Notes: generated by a model not told the origin, from the letters alone. Positions 7,873 to 20,294 are shown, counted from the stretch's first letter. The stretch is 64,000 nucleotides of DNA from Halomonas sp. 7T (GCF_025643255.1 NZ_CP087112.1:3410001-3474000), one strand, 5' to 3'. Program-made: numbers and translations.

Positions 7873-8823
7873 ATGTATTCGCCTGATTACCCTCGTGATC
7901 TGGTCGGCTACGGCCGCAATCCTCCTCATGCTAACTGGCCCGGCAAGGCGAAAATTGCCGTTCAATTTGTGCTGAATTATGAAGAGGGGGGCGAGAACTC
8001 AGTACTGCACGGTGATGCGGGTTCTGAGCAGTTCCTTTCCGAAATACTAGGCGCTCCTGCCTTCCCAGATCGTCACCTGAGCATGGAGTCGATCTATGAG
8101 TACGGTTCGCGCAGCGGCGTGTGGCGTATTCTGCGTGAGTTTGAGCGACGCGGCCTGCCCCTGACGATTTTTGGTGTGGCCATGGCGCTGGAGCGTCACC
8201 CTGAGGTTGCCCATGCGTTCAAAGAGCTGGGCCACGAGATTGCTTGCCATGGCTACCGCTGGATTAACTATCAAGAAGTGCCAGAAGCGGTAGAGCGCGA
8301 GCACATGCAGCGTGCCATTGAAGTGTTCCAGAACCTTTACGGTGAAAAACCGCTGGGCTGGTATACCGGCCGTGATAGCCCCAATACGCGTCGCTTAGTA
8401 CTCGATCAAGGCGGTTTCCTGTATGACAGCGACTATTACGGTGATGATCTGCCGTTTTGGACGCGGGAGCAGGATAGCCGAGGCGAGACCCATACGCATC
8501 TGGTGGTGCCGTACACGCTGGACTCCAACGATATGCGCTTCGCCTCTCCACAAGGTTTTAATACCGCAGACCACTTCTTTACGTATCTACGTGACGCCTT
8601 TGATGTCTTATATGCCGAAGGGGATGAGGCGCCAAAAATGCTCTCTATTGGCCTGCACTGCCGTTTGATTGGCCGCCCCGGGCGTTTTCGCGCGTTGCAG
8701 CGTTTTCTTGACCACATTGAAGCGCACGATCGTGTCTGGGTGACCCGGCGCGTGGATATTGCGCGCCATTGGGCCGAGCACCATCCTGCCCGTTTTGAAG
8801 CCCGTTCTGAAGAGAGCCAGTGA
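7873..8823 (+). CDS. puuE: allantoinase PuuE, polysaccharide-deacetylase fold
   Basis: A 316-residue enzyme of the metal-independent allantoinase family, which hydrolyses allantoin to allantoate. It opens YSPDYPRDLVGYGRNPPHANWPG, diagnostic for PuuE, and shows the NodB-like fold segments VQFVLNYEEGGE, GHEIACHGYRW, GWYTGRDSPNTRRL and LHCRLIGRPGR. It is unrelated to the amidohydrolase AllB. The ATG at 7873 follows GGGACTTACATC. The stop is three bases before the iclR start, so the two genes are tightly coupled. It acts after UraD (24922-25455, minus strand) and before the missing allantoate amidohydrolase. Confidence 0.95.
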   Translation: MYSPDYPRDLVGYGRNPPHANWPGKAKIAVQFVLNYEEGGENSVLHGDAGSEQFLSEILGAPAFPDRHLSMESIYEYGSRSGVWRILREFERRGLPLTIFGVAMALERHPEVAHAFKELGHEIACHGYRWINYQEVPEAVEREHMQRAIEVFQNLYGEKPLGWYTGRDSPNTRRLVLDQGGFLYDSDYYGDDLPFWTREQDSRGETHTHLVVPYTLDSNDMRFASPQGFNTADHFFTYLRDAFDVLYAEGDEAPKMLSIGLHCRLIGRPGRFRALQRFLDHIEAHDRVWVTRRVDIARHWAEHHPARFEARSEESQ

Positions 8824-8826
8824 GTC

Positions 8827-9603
8827 ATGAAGGGCAAGGATGAGCAGCAGCGGCTGATTCCGGCGCTTGAGCGGGGGCTGATGATTTTGATGGAGTTAAA
8901 CCGTCATCATCGTGAGATGAGTTTTGGCGAAATCGTCAAGCGCGTCGGTTTTCCTCAGTCAACAACCTACCGAACGGTGCAAACGCTAGAGCACATGGGG
9001 TTTTTACGCCATCACCCGGTCACTGGGCTGTATTCACTGGGCGTCAATGTGCTGCGTTTAGGCTTTGAGTACGTGGCCTCGCTGGATGTTGTGCAAGTGG
9101 GGCAACCGGTCATAGAAGCGCTGTGTGAAACCACGGGCTGTTCCAGTCATATTGCCATTCGAGACGGCCGTGACGCTGTTTATGTGGCGCGGGTAGGGGC
9201 AACCAACGCAACCGTACGCCGGGTTAGCGTCGGCACGCGGCTACCGCTGCACCGCACGGGTTTAGGGCGGATGCTGCTGGCCGAGCTGTCCTATGAGGAG
9301 TTTGAGGCGCTGTATCCTTCCGGCGAGCTGTTAGATAACAAGCCTGGCACGCCAGCCAATCGCGATGCTTTGTGGGAGTTGGTTCAGGAGGATCGCCGTC
9401 GAGGCTATGTTATCGCCGACTCGTATTTTCATTTTGGTATCTCTTCGATCGTCTATCCACTCTATAACCAAGAGGGAGCGATGGAAGGGGTTGTTAGCAT
9501 TATGGTGCCGGTGCACGAAATTCCTCAAGACACCCACCGCTGGCTCCAGGAACGGGTAGCGGACGCCGCGGCGAATATTTCAAGCATGCTGGGCCACGGC
9601 TAA
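8827..9603 (+). CDS. IclR-family regulator, AllR-like
   Basis: A 258-residue IclR protein with an N-terminal winged helix (ALERGLMILMELN, FPQSTTYRTVQTLEHMGFL) and the C-terminal effector domain (GCSSHIAIRDGRDAVYVARVG, LPLHRTGLGRMLLA, GYVIADSYFHFGISSIVYPLYN). AllR of E. coli is an IclR protein that senses glyoxylate and allantoin and represses allantoin genes, so this is a plausible analogue. It lies between allantoinase and ureidoglycine aminohydrolase, which supports control of the allantoin-to-glyoxylate half of the pathway. I cannot see a clear operator for it. Confidence 0.9.
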   Translation: MKGKDEQQRLIPALERGLMILMELNRHHREMSFGEIVKRVGFPQSTTYRTVQTLEHMGFLRHHPVTGLYSLGVNVLRLGFEYVASLDVVQVGQPVIEALCETTGCSSHIAIRDGRDAVYVARVGATNATVRRVSVGTRLPLHRTGLGRMLLAELSYEEFEALYPSGELLDNKPGTPANRDALWELVQEDRRRGYVIADSYFHFGISSIVYPLYNQEGAMEGVVSIMVPVHEIPQDTHRWLQERVADAAANISSMLGHG

Positions 9604-9651
9604 GCCGGTTGAGTGGTGCCTTACCCATATCCAACGATAAAAGGAAAGAGA

Positions 9652-10488
9652 ATGACCAAGCGCAACTACTACGCTCCGCAAGGCGGGCATCCGGCACAAA
9701 CGCAGCTGCTGTCGGACCGCGCCGTCTTTACCGAAGCCTACGCAGTGATTCCTAAAGGGGTGATGCGTGACATCGTCACCAGTAATCTGCCGTTTTGGGA
9801 AAACACGCGGCTGTGGGTGTTGTCACGGCCACTGTCGGGGTTTGCCGAAACGTTTTCCCAATACATTATGGAAGTTTCCCCCGGCGGTGGCAGTGAGAAG
9901 CCAGAGCCCGACCCCGCAGCGGAAGGCGTGCTGTTCATCGTGGAAGGCGAGCTAACGCTTACCCTGAAAGGCGAGAAGCATGTGATGCAGCCCGGCGGTT
10001 ATGCCTTTTTACCCCCGGGTACCCGCTGGGAAGCGCATAACACGTCTGACGCGCCGGTGCGCTTTCACTGGGTGCGCAAAGCCTATGAGCAGGTAGACGG
10101 CATCGACGTGCCAGAGCCCTTCGTGACCAATGAGAACGATATCGAGCCAACGGCGATGCCGGGCACCGATGAGAAGTGGGTCACTACGCGCTTTGTCGAC
10201 CCTGCCGACATTCGCCATGACATGCATGTCAATATTGTGACTTTCCAGCCGGGCGCAGTCATCCCGTTTGATGAAACGCACGTCATGGAGCATGGTCTTT
10301 ATGTCTTAGAAGGTAAGGCGGTTTATCACCTAAACCAGAACTGGGTAGAGGTTGAGGCGGGCGACTTTATGTGGCTGCGTGCCTTCTGCCCACAGGCGTG
10401 CTACGCCGGTGGCCCAGGGCCGTTCCGCTATTTACTTTATAAAGACGTTAATCGCCACATGAAGCTAGGCGGTGTTGGCCCGCGCTAA
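9652..10488 (+). CDS. allE: (S)-ureidoglycine aminohydrolase
   Basis: A 278-residue bicupin enzyme that converts (S)-ureidoglycine to (S)-ureidoglycolate with release of ammonia. The first cupin covers about 50-135 and the second about 190-270. The metal site is in the second cupin, with ligands E-x-H-x3-H in FDETHVMEHGLYVLEG and the Gln of CPQACYAGG. The ATG at 9652 follows AAAGGAAAGAG. A GTG at 9613 would add 13 residues with a poor ribosome-binding site. AllE prevents spontaneous breakdown of ureidoglycine, and its presence implies an AllC-type allantoate amidohydrolase elsewhere in the genome. Confidence 0.93.
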   Translation: MTKRNYYAPQGGHPAQTQLLSDRAVFTEAYAVIPKGVMRDIVTSNLPFWENTRLWVLSRPLSGFAETFSQYIMEVSPGGGSEKPEPDPAAEGVLFIVEGELTLTLKGEKHVMQPGGYAFLPPGTRWEAHNTSDAPVRFHWVRKAYEQVDGIDVPEPFVTNENDIEPTAMPGTDEKWVTTRFVDPADIRHDMHVNIVTFQPGAVIPFDETHVMEHGLYVLEGKAVYHLNQNWVEVEAGDFMWLRAFCPQACYAGGPGPFRYLLYKDVNRHMKLGGVGPR

Positions 10489-10533
10489 GGCATCAAATGG
10501 CCAAGCGGTTAATAAAAAATTTAGGAGCCAGCC

Positions 10534-11022
10534 ATGCTGGAATTGAGAGCACAGCCTTTAACACCCGAAGCCTTTGCGCCCTTTGGAGACGTAATTGATA
10601 CCCGCACGGCAGACTACTTTCCTATCAATGCCGGGCGCACGCGGCGTTATCACGACCTAGCGCGGGTAGAAACCCTAGGGGAAGATGCCCGGCCGCTGAT
10701 CAATATTTTTGTCAGCCAGCCGGTTGAGGTGCCTCTAGCGCTAGACTTTCTTGAATGCCATCCGCTCGGCAGCCAAGCCTTTATGCCGCTGTATGAAGAG
10801 CGCTTTATCGTGGTAGTGGCGCCCAAGGGCGAAACGATTGATAGCCAAGATGTGCGCGCGTTTGTGACCGATGGTCATCAAGGCGTTAACTACCACGCCG
10901 GTACTTGGCATGCGATTCAATCGGTACTCGAGCGAGAAGGGCGCTTTCTGGTGGTAGACCGCGGCGGGGAAGGGAGCAACTGCCTGGAATATCCGCTGGC
11001 CATCAAGGTAGAGATCGAATAA
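10534..11022 (+). CDS. allA: ureidoglycolate lyase
   Basis: A 162-residue enzyme, the usual family length, that splits ureidoglycolate to glyoxylate and urea. Signature segments are FAPFGDVID, INIFVSQP, LECHPLGSQAF, VNYHAGTWHA and RGGEGSNCLE, with the cupin-like active-site His and Glu. The start has TTTAGGAGCCAGCC upstream. The gap from allE is 45 bases, so they are one operon. Glyoxylate made here feeds gcl; urea may leave or enter through the UreI-like channel at 763-1281. Confidence 0.95.
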   Translation: MLELRAQPLTPEAFAPFGDVIDTRTADYFPINAGRTRRYHDLARVETLGEDARPLINIFVSQPVEVPLALDFLECHPLGSQAFMPLYEERFIVVVAPKGETIDSQDVRAFVTDGHQGVNYHAGTWHAIQSVLEREGRFLVVDRGGEGSNCLEYPLAIKVEIE

Positions 11023-11084
11023 GCCCTTGGTTTCTGTAGACCGCGTTTGTAAGCCGCGTATGTAGCGGCACTTATCAATGCAAA

Positions 11085-11094
11085 TTGTATACGG
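11085..11094. promoter_or_regulatory. TTGTATACAA-type site after allA
   Basis: TTGTATACGG, 8 of 10 matches, 272 bases upstream of gcl. The 11023-11365 region holds no gene I can support; it is an AT-rich promoter region with this site and a triple cluster close to gcl. Confidence 0.4.
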
Positions 11095-11286
11095 ACTGGT
11101 AGCGACGCTGCCGGTCCTTTCGGCGTGCCTGACGGTCTCGGCTGGCCGCCTTCCTCTTCTTTATTTCTATTTCCCTGCTAACGAATCCCTCTAAATTTTT
11201 GATTTAGTGCCGGTTTAATCCGGAGTCGATAATTATATGGAAATATTTTCCATGAATTATTGACAGTGATTCGTTGGGCGCATACT

Positions 11287-11333
11287 TTGGATACAAGAAT
11301 AAATACTAAAATGAATACAAAAAATGTTTACAA
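11287..11333. promoter_or_regulatory. three clustered TTGTATACAA-type sites at the gcl promoter
   Basis: TTGGATACAA (11287-11296), ATGAATACAA (11311-11320) and ATGTTTACAA (11324-11333) match at 9, 8 and 8 of 10 positions, within 80 bases upstream of the gcl start. Their clustering suggests cooperative binding by the GntR regulator. Confidence 0.6.
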
Positions 11334-11365
11334 AAACAGTATTCGATTGTTGAGGAGAAGTTGTA

Positions 11366-13153
<1,788 letters not shown>

Positions 13154-13159
13154 AGGATG

Positions 13160-13188
13160 CCCTGGCTGCGACCTGTTCAACGCCAGGG
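13160..13188 (+). other. intercistronic hairpin between gcl and hyi
   Basis: CCCTGGC pairs with GCCAGGG around a 15-base loop. It lacks a T tract, so partial termination or transcript stabilisation is more likely than full termination. Confidence 0.45.
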
Positions 13189-13248
13189 TATTAAGGGTTT
13201 GTCGCCCCTCCCGTTCGCTAGTCCTACATAACAAGTAAGGAGACCTGC

Positions 13249-14025
13249 ATGTCCAAGTTTGCTGCAAATCTCAGCATGTTGTTCACCGAAGTGGACTTCC
13301 TCGATCGTTTTAAAGCCGCTGCCGACGCTGGCTTCAAGGGTGTCGAATACCTTTTTCCCTATGATTACCCGGCAGCGGACATCAAACAGCGCCTGGACGC
13401 CAATGGCCTGAGCCAAGTGCTGTTCAACCTACCTGCCGGTGACTGGGGCGCCGGTGAGCGCGGTATTGCCTGCCATCCCGACCGTGTTGACGAGTTCCGT
13501 GCAGGCGTCGATAAAGCCATTGAGTACGCGAAGGTGCTGGGCAACACCCAAGTGAACTGCTTAGTCGGTATTAAGCCGGACGGTGTTAGCGACGCAAAAG
13601 CACATGAGACGGTGATTGAAAACCTGCGCTTTGCCGCTGAAAAGCTTAAAGCGGCGGGCATCCTGCTGATCGCTGAGCCGATTAACACCCGTGATATTCC
13701 GGGGTTTTTCCTCAACCGCACGGAGCAGGCGCTGGCCCTGTTCGATGAAGTGGGCAGCGACAACCTGAAGCTGCAATACGACATCTACCACATGCAAATC
13801 ATGGAAGGGGATCTAGCGCCCACCATCGAAAAGCATTTTGCGCGTATTGCCCACGTGCAGTTAGCGGATAACCCAGGGCGTCATGAGCCGGGTACCGGCG
13901 AAATCAATTATCCCTTCCTTTTTGCGCACCTTGAGCGCCTGGGTTACGACGGCTGGATTGGCTGCGAATACAAGCCCAAAGCGGGAACGACGCAAGGGCT
14001 GGGCTGGTTGGATAGCGCACGTTAA
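13249..14025 (+). CDS. hyi: hydroxypyruvate isomerase
   Basis: A 258-residue TIM-barrel enzyme that interconverts hydroxypyruvate and tartronate semialdehyde. It opens MSKFAANLSMLFTEVDFLDRFKAAADAGFKGVEYLFPYDY, a near-signature for Hyi, and shows the metal ligand segments LLIAEPINTRDIPGFFL, LQYDIYHMQIMEGD, HVQLADNPGRHEPGTGEINY and IGCEYKP. AAGGAGACCTGC precedes the ATG. The length is normal. Confidence 0.96.
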   Translation: MSKFAANLSMLFTEVDFLDRFKAAADAGFKGVEYLFPYDYPAADIKQRLDANGLSQVLFNLPAGDWGAGERGIACHPDRVDEFRAGVDKAIEYAKVLGNTQVNCLVGIKPDGVSDAKAHETVIENLRFAAEKLKAAGILLIAEPINTRDIPGFFLNRTEQALALFDEVGSDNLKLQYDIYHMQIMEGDLAPTIEKHFARIAHVQLADNPGRHEPGTGEINYPFLFAHLERLGYDGWIGCEYKPKAGTTQGLGWLDSAR

Positions 14026-14131
14026 GGCCAACTGCATCTATAGATTCCGAGCGGGTTAACGGCAAGCGGGTGAACACTGCCCCGTGTTTGCTGAACCCAC
14101 GCTTGGTGAATTAATTGGAAGGAGCAACATT

Positions 14132-15016
14132 ATGAGCAAGATCGGTTTTATTGGTTTAGGCATTATGGGTCGCCCGATGGCTGGCCACCTGCTCGACGCG
14201 GGCCACTCCTTGGTGACCGTGAAGCGCGGTACGCTGGATGCAGGCCTTGCTGAAAAAGGCATGCAAGAAGTAGCCAGCCCCAAAGAGGTTGCCCAAGCCG
14301 TTGACGTGATTATCACTATGGTGCCAGACACCTCTGACGTTGAAACCGTGCTGTTCGGTGAAGACGGCGTCATTGAAGGTCTCAAGCCGGGCACTTTAGT
14401 GATCGACATGAGCTCCATCGCGCCCATGCAAACTCAGGCATTTGCCAAGCGTATTACCGACGCGGGCGGTGAGTATGTAGATGCCCCAGTATCCGGTGGT
14501 GAAGGTGGTGCCATTAATGCCGCGCTCACTATCATGGTCGGCGCGACTGACGAAGGCTTTAAGCGAGCGACACCGCTGCTTGAAGTGGTGGGTAAAACGA
14601 TCACCCATATTGGCGGTCACGGTGCAGGCCAGACCTGTAAAGTCGCCAACCAGATCGTGGTGGCTCTGACCATCGAAGCCGTTGCCGAAGGGTTGCTATT
14701 CGCTTCTAAAGCCGGTGCTGATGTGGAGAAAGTGCGTGAATCGCTGCTGGGCGGCCTTGCTCAGTCGAAGATTCTTGATGTCCATGGCGAGCGCATGATC
14801 AAGCGTACCTTTGATCCGGGCTTCCGCATCCGTCTGCATCAAAAAGACCTTAACCTCGCACTGGAAGGCGCTCGTAGCTTGAACCTGTCACTGCCAGGTA
14901 CCGCTAATGCGCAGCAGCTATTCCAAGCGTGCGCTGCTAACGGTGGCGCGGACTGGGATCACGCGGGCATTCTACGTGCGCTGGAGAAACTGGCAGATCA
15001 CGAGGTGGGCGCGTAA
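14132..15016 (+). CDS. glxR: 2-hydroxy-3-oxopropionate (tartronate semialdehyde) reductase
   Basis: A 294-residue NAD(P)-dependent reductase of the beta-hydroxyacid dehydrogenase family that makes D-glycerate. The Rossmann motif is IGFIGLGIMGRPMAGHLLDAGH, substrate loop DAPVSGGEGGA at about 117-127, and catalytic Lys within GAGQTCKVANQI at about 165-175. The ATG at 14132 has GGAAGGAG upstream; an upstream in-frame start at 14084 lacks one. It lies in the glyoxylate operon between hyi and the glycerate kinase. Confidence 0.95.
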   Translation: MSKIGFIGLGIMGRPMAGHLLDAGHSLVTVKRGTLDAGLAEKGMQEVASPKEVAQAVDVIITMVPDTSDVETVLFGEDGVIEGLKPGTLVIDMSSIAPMQTQAFAKRITDAGGEYVDAPVSGGEGGAINAALTIMVGATDEGFKRATPLLEVVGKTITHIGGHGAGQTCKVANQIVVALTIEAVAEGLLFASKAGADVEKVRESLLGGLAQSKILDVHGERMIKRTFDPGFRIRLHQKDLNLALEGARSLNLSLPGTANAQQLFQACAANGGADWDHAGILRALEKLADHEVGA

Positions 15017-15194
15017 CCCTTAATCGGCGTTAGTGAGTAATGGTGGGTCGTGGTTCCTGGCCCACCGCTGTAGTTGCATGTGAGACATTGGTTTTTACCC
15101 GGTGGCAGTTCCCCCGTTTTGCCATTTTGCTGCCACCGGCTTTTTCCCCCTTATTTTTCTTCTTTGCCCTGGCTCTTGCCTGAGGAGTCTGCCG

Positions 15195-16538
15195 ATGAAT
15201 GCCCCTTTTCGCTTAGCCCCTTTTACCAGTGAAGAAGACTCACGCCAGTGGCTAATGCGCTTAGCCGAAAAGGCGATCGCTGCGGTTCACCCCGACAGCT
15301 TGCTACCCGACCAACTACCTGAAAAGCCGACGGGTCGCACCGTGGTTGTAGGGGCTGGTAAAGCCGCCGCAGCGATGGCGCGCGCGTTGGAGCTGGCATG
15401 GGAAGCGCAGTCCTCTGGCGAGTCAACTGACTTAGAAGGGTTGGTGGTTACCCGCTATCAGCACGGTGCCGCCTGCCAACACATTGAAGTACTCGAAGCG
15501 TCTCACCCAATGCCTGATGCGCTGGGTGAGCAGGCCGCAAAACGTATGTTGGAAGCGGTTAAAGACCTGGGTGAAGATGACCTGGTCATTGCGTTGATTT
15601 CCGGTGGTGGCTCTGCGCTTATGTCGCTTCCCGCCGATGGCATTAGCCTGAAAGATAAGCAAGCTCTGAACAAAACGCTGCTGCGTTGCGGGGCGACGAT
15701 TCGTGAAATCAATACGGTGCGTCGTCATCTCTCCGCGATTAAGGGCGGTCGTTTAGCGGCCTGCGCGCACCCCGCTCGCGTGGTGACGTACCTTATTTCG
15801 GATGTGCCGGGTGATGAGGCGTCGTTAATCGCCTCCGGCCCTACGCTGCCGGATAACACCACGCCGCGTGATGCGCTAACAATTCTTGAGCGCCACCAGA
15901 TCGAGGTGCCCGACAACGTGCGTCAGCACCTGCTGGCCGACCACAGCGCACCACAGCTCAATAGCCCTGAGTTTGCCCGCGACCAGCACATCATCCTCGC
16001 TCGCGCCTGCGATGCGTTAGATGCTGCAAAGCGCAGTGCTGAAGCCAGCGTTGGTGAAACCAGTATTGGCGAAAGTGGTATCGATATCAGAGTGCTAGGC
16101 GACGACTTAGAGGGCGAGGCGCGCGATTTAGGCACTGCCCAGGCGCGCATGGCGTTCAAACTGCAGGACGAAATCACCCGCCCCCTGTTGGTGCTCTCCG
16201 GTGGCGAGACCAGCGTTACCGTGAAAGGTGATGGGCGGGGTGGGCGTAATGTTGAGTATCTACTGGGGCTTTTCGATGGCCTCAAAGGCGCAGAGGGCAT
16301 TTACGCCCTGGCCATCGACACCGACGGCATTGACGGGTCGGAGGATAACGCGGGTGCGTTAATTGGCCCTGAGTGCTGGAAGCGCGCCGAGTCTTTGCAG
16401 CTGTCAGCGCGAGACTACCTGTCTCGCAATGATGCCTATAGCTTTTTTGATGCGCTTGACGACCTAATCGTGACCGGGCCAACCCGTACGAACGTCAATG
16501 ATTTTCGCGCCATCCTTATTCTTCCGAGGCAGCCATGA
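15195..16538 (+). CDS. ttuD: glycerate 2-kinase (MOFRL family, often called TtuD)
   Basis: A 447-residue protein with the N-terminal DUF4147/GckA domain (VVVGAGKAAAAMARALE, ASHPMPD, LISGGGSALMSLPADGISL, NTVRRHLSAIKGGRLA, SDVPGDEASLIASGPT) and C-terminal MOFRL domain (LSGGETSVTVKGDGRGGRNVEYLLG, AIDTDGIDGSEDNAGA, TGPTRTNVND). The family was long annotated as hydroxypyruvate reductase, but characterised members phosphorylate glycerate to 2-phosphoglycerate. The adjacent pyruvate kinase and enolase support the kinase role. GAGGAGTCTGCCG precedes the ATG. It overlaps pyk by four bases (ATGA). Confidence 0.9.
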   Translation: MNAPFRLAPFTSEEDSRQWLMRLAEKAIAAVHPDSLLPDQLPEKPTGRTVVVGAGKAAAAMARALELAWEAQSSGESTDLEGLVVTRYQHGAACQHIEVLEASHPMPDALGEQAAKRMLEAVKDLGEDDLVIALISGGGSALMSLPADGISLKDKQALNKTLLRCGATIREINTVRRHLSAIKGGRLAACAHPARVVTYLISDVPGDEASLIASGPTLPDNTTPRDALTILERHQIEVPDNVRQHLLADHSAPQLNSPEFARDQHIILARACDALDAAKRSAEASVGETSIGESGIDIRVLGDDLEGEARDLGTAQARMAFKLQDEITRPLLVLSGGETSVTVKGDGRGGRNVEYLLGLFDGLKGAEGIYALAIDTDGIDGSEDNAGALIGPECWKRAESLQLSARDYLSRNDAYSFFDALDDLIVTGPTRTNVNDFRAILILPRQP

Positions 16539-18010
16539 AACCTACCGCGTATACCCCTATTCGCCGCACAAAAATTGTCGCCACGTTAGGCCCCGCCAGC
16601 GACCGTCAAGGCGTGCTGGAAGCAATGCTGCGAGCTGGCGTGGATGTTGTTCGGCTCAATTTTTCCCATGGGTCGGCGGATGATCATCGTCGTCGTCTAA
16701 GCGAAGTGCGTGAGATTGCGCAGCGTTTAGGTAGAAGCGTCGCTGCGCTGGCCGATTTGCAAGGCCCAAAAATTCGCATCGCGCGCTTCAAAGAGGGCGC
16801 CGTGGTGCTGGAAGAAGGGCAGTCCTTCGTACTTGATATGCTGATGGAGAGCGACGCCGGAGATGTAAACCGCGTGGGCTGCGACTATAAAACGCTGGCG
16901 GATGATGTCAGCGTCGGTGATCGCCTGTTATTAGACGATGGCCGTCTGGTGCTCGAAGTTAGTGCCATTCAGGGTAAAGAAGTCCACACCCGTGTGATTG
17001 TTGGCGGCAGGCTCTCCAATAATAAAGGTATAAACAAACAGGGCGGTGGATTATCGGCAGCTGCGCTCACCGACAAGGATAAACAAGACCTTAAAACCGC
17101 TGTAGAGATTGGGGTGGACTACTTGGCGGTCTCTTTCCCACGCAGTGCTGCAGATATGCATGAAGCGCGTGAACTGCTCGGTGAGGCGGGTAAGGAAATT
17201 GGCCTTATCGCTAAGGTTGAGCGTGCCGAAGCGGTGGCGGACGAGGCCACCCTAGACGGCATTATCAGCGCGTCCGAAGCCGTAATGGTGGCGCGGGGCG
17301 ATTTGGGCGTAGAGATCGGCGATGCACAGCTGATAGGCGTGCAAAAACGCTTAATTAAGCGCGCACGCAGCCTCAACCGCGCTGTGATCACCGCTACCCA
17401 AATGATGGAGACCATGATCAGTTCGCCGCTGCCCACTCGGGCTGAGGTGTTTGATGTGGCCAATGCGGTATTGGATGGCACCGATGCGGTAATGCTCTCC
17501 GCTGAAACGGCTGCGGGTGATTTTCCTGTTGAAACCATCGAAGCCATGAACCGGGTATGCCTGGGAGCCGAGCGCGAGCGTAGTGCTCAAGAGTCTGGCC
17601 ATCGCATTCACCAGGGTTTCTCAAAAATCGACGAAACCGTGGCGCTCTCTGCCATGTATGCCGCCAATCACTTGCAAGGCGTGGCTGCCATTGCCTGTAT
17701 GACGTCGAGTGGTTTCACGGCGCTGATTGCTTCGCGTATCCACTCGGGATTACCCATCGTTGGCCTGGCGCATAGTGAGATTGCCCAGCGTCGCATGGCG
17801 CTATATCGCGGCGTCGTCTCACTCGCGTTTGATACCAGCGAGATGAAAGCAGAAGAACTTAATGATCGGGCGCTGGAAGTGCTGGTGGCACACGGAATCG
17901 CGGCCCCGGATGACCACGTCATTCTTACCCGTGGTGATCACATGAATGCTCATGGTGGCACGAATACTCTGAAAATTTTGGATGTGAAAGCTAAGCATCA
18001 GCGCGGCTAA
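16535..18010 (+). CDS. pyk: pyruvate kinase
   Basis: A 491-residue pyruvate kinase: TKIVATLGPAS and LNFSHG near the N-terminus, ADLQGPKIR, the catalytic Lys segment LIAKVERAEAV, MVARGDLGVEIG, and the signature ITATQMMETMISSPLPTRAEVFDVANAVLDGTDAVMLSAETAAG. It converts PEP to pyruvate. It overlaps the glycerate kinase gene by ATGA, so translation is coupled, which argues for a dedicated catabolic isozyme (pykF type in Pseudomonas gcl operons). The allosteric C-terminal domain is present. Confidence 0.96.
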   Translation: MKPTAYTPIRRTKIVATLGPASDRQGVLEAMLRAGVDVVRLNFSHGSADDHRRRLSEVREIAQRLGRSVAALADLQGPKIRIARFKEGAVVLEEGQSFVLDMLMESDAGDVNRVGCDYKTLADDVSVGDRLLLDDGRLVLEVSAIQGKEVHTRVIVGGRLSNNKGINKQGGGLSAAALTDKDKQDLKTAVEIGVDYLAVSFPRSAADMHEARELLGEAGKEIGLIAKVERAEAVADEATLDGIISASEAVMVARGDLGVEIGDAQLIGVQKRLIKRARSLNRAVITATQMMETMISSPLPTRAEVFDVANAVLDGTDAVMLSAETAAGDFPVETIEAMNRVCLGAERERSAQESGHRIHQGFSKIDETVALSAMYAANHLQGVAAIACMTSSGFTALIASRIHSGLPIVGLAHSEIAQRRMALYRGVVSLAFDTSEMKAEELNDRALEVLVAHGIAAPDDHVILTRGDHMNAHGGTNTLKILDVKAKHQRG

Positions 18011-18104
18011 GCGACGCGTTTTTAGGAAGCTAAAACAGTGTGCTGTTATAGTGGCCGAGGTAACAATGCGAATGTTGAGTGAGGACCACCTGGAGAAAGG
18101 CAAC

Positions 18105-18833
18105 ATGAGCCTCGGCTGGCACAAACAACCTTTAAACACTTCCAAAAGAGGTGGGTATAACGATCAAACGATCGTTGAGCACATCCGTAACGCGGTCCTA
18201 ATGCAGCGACTACCGCCGAATACTAAATTGCCAGAAATTACCCTGGGTGAAGTGTTTGGCGTTAGCCGTTCAGTCGTGCGTAAGGCGCTCACGCGGCTTG
18301 CGGCAGAGCACGTTATCAATCAGCGCCCTAATCAAGTCGCGCGCGTTCGCGCCCCTACCGTTGAAGAGACCCGCGAGACGTTTTCAGCGCGTCGGTTAAT
18401 TGAGGGTGAGATAGTGGCACTGCTGGCGGGGAAGCTTGGTACCGACACCTTGATGGCACTGAATGCGCAAGTGGACGATGAAAAGCAGGCCTATGCCAGA
18501 AAAGACGAGCCAGCGCGCATCGAACACTCGCTAACCATTCACCATCTGCTGGCTGAGCATGCCTCCAACCGCATTCTTGGCACCATGCTCACCGACCTGA
18601 TTTTACGCACCTCAATCGTGATCGCTTTATATAAGCGGCCCACGTTGGCTTCGTGCTACTTGGAAGGCGACCATGCAACGCTAATGGTGCATTTGGCTAA
18701 CGGTGATGCCGAAGGGGCCAGGCAGTGCGTGCATGAACACTTGCACAGTTTAGAAGCCCTGCTGGATCTTTCTCCACGAGGGGCGGAGAGCGATTTAAAG
18801 GCTATTTTGGGTGGCAAATTAGCGCGAGCTTAA
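18105..18833 (+). CDS. GntR-family (FCD) regulator, second copy
   Basis: About 242 residues: winged helix (NDQTIVEHIRNAVLMQRLPPNTKLPEITLGEVFGVSRSVVRKALTRLA) and an FCD-type domain with likely metal/ligand positions in EHSLTIHHLLAEH and the C-terminal HEHLHSLEALL. It aligns in layout and length with the regulator at 6968-7711, so the two are paralogues. The ATG at 18105 follows GGAGAAAGGCAAC; ATG at 18066 (after GAGGT) is an alternative. It lies between pyk and eno on the same strand and may sense a late intermediate such as glyoxylate or glycerate; that is speculation. Confidence 0.88.
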   Translation: MSLGWHKQPLNTSKRGGYNDQTIVEHIRNAVLMQRLPPNTKLPEITLGEVFGVSRSVVRKALTRLAAEHVINQRPNQVARVRAPTVEETRETFSARRLIEGEIVALLAGKLGTDTLMALNAQVDDEKQAYARKDEPARIEHSLTIHHLLAEHASNRILGTMLTDLILRTSIVIALYKRPTLASCYLEGDHATLMVHLANGDAEGARQCVHEHLHSLEALLDLSPRGAESDLKAILGGKLARA

Positions 18834-18942
18834 CCCTTGCGATTTTGCCACGCGTTAGCGACCTATCATGAACGATTCTCCAGATTTGACGTTAGGCGTA
18901 TTGGCGCGTTGCGCTAATCGTTCACTGTATTCAACGATATAA

Positions 18943-20253
<1,311 letters not shown>

Positions 20254-20294
20254 TGTAATGTTGAGCGTTGCGTTGTTTAAATGCTAAGGCTTAA

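Noticed and set aside
15041..15066. GGTGGG/CCCACC hairpin between glxR and the glycerate kinase gene as a terminator
   Set aside because: Short stem, long loop and no T tract; the genes look like one operon.
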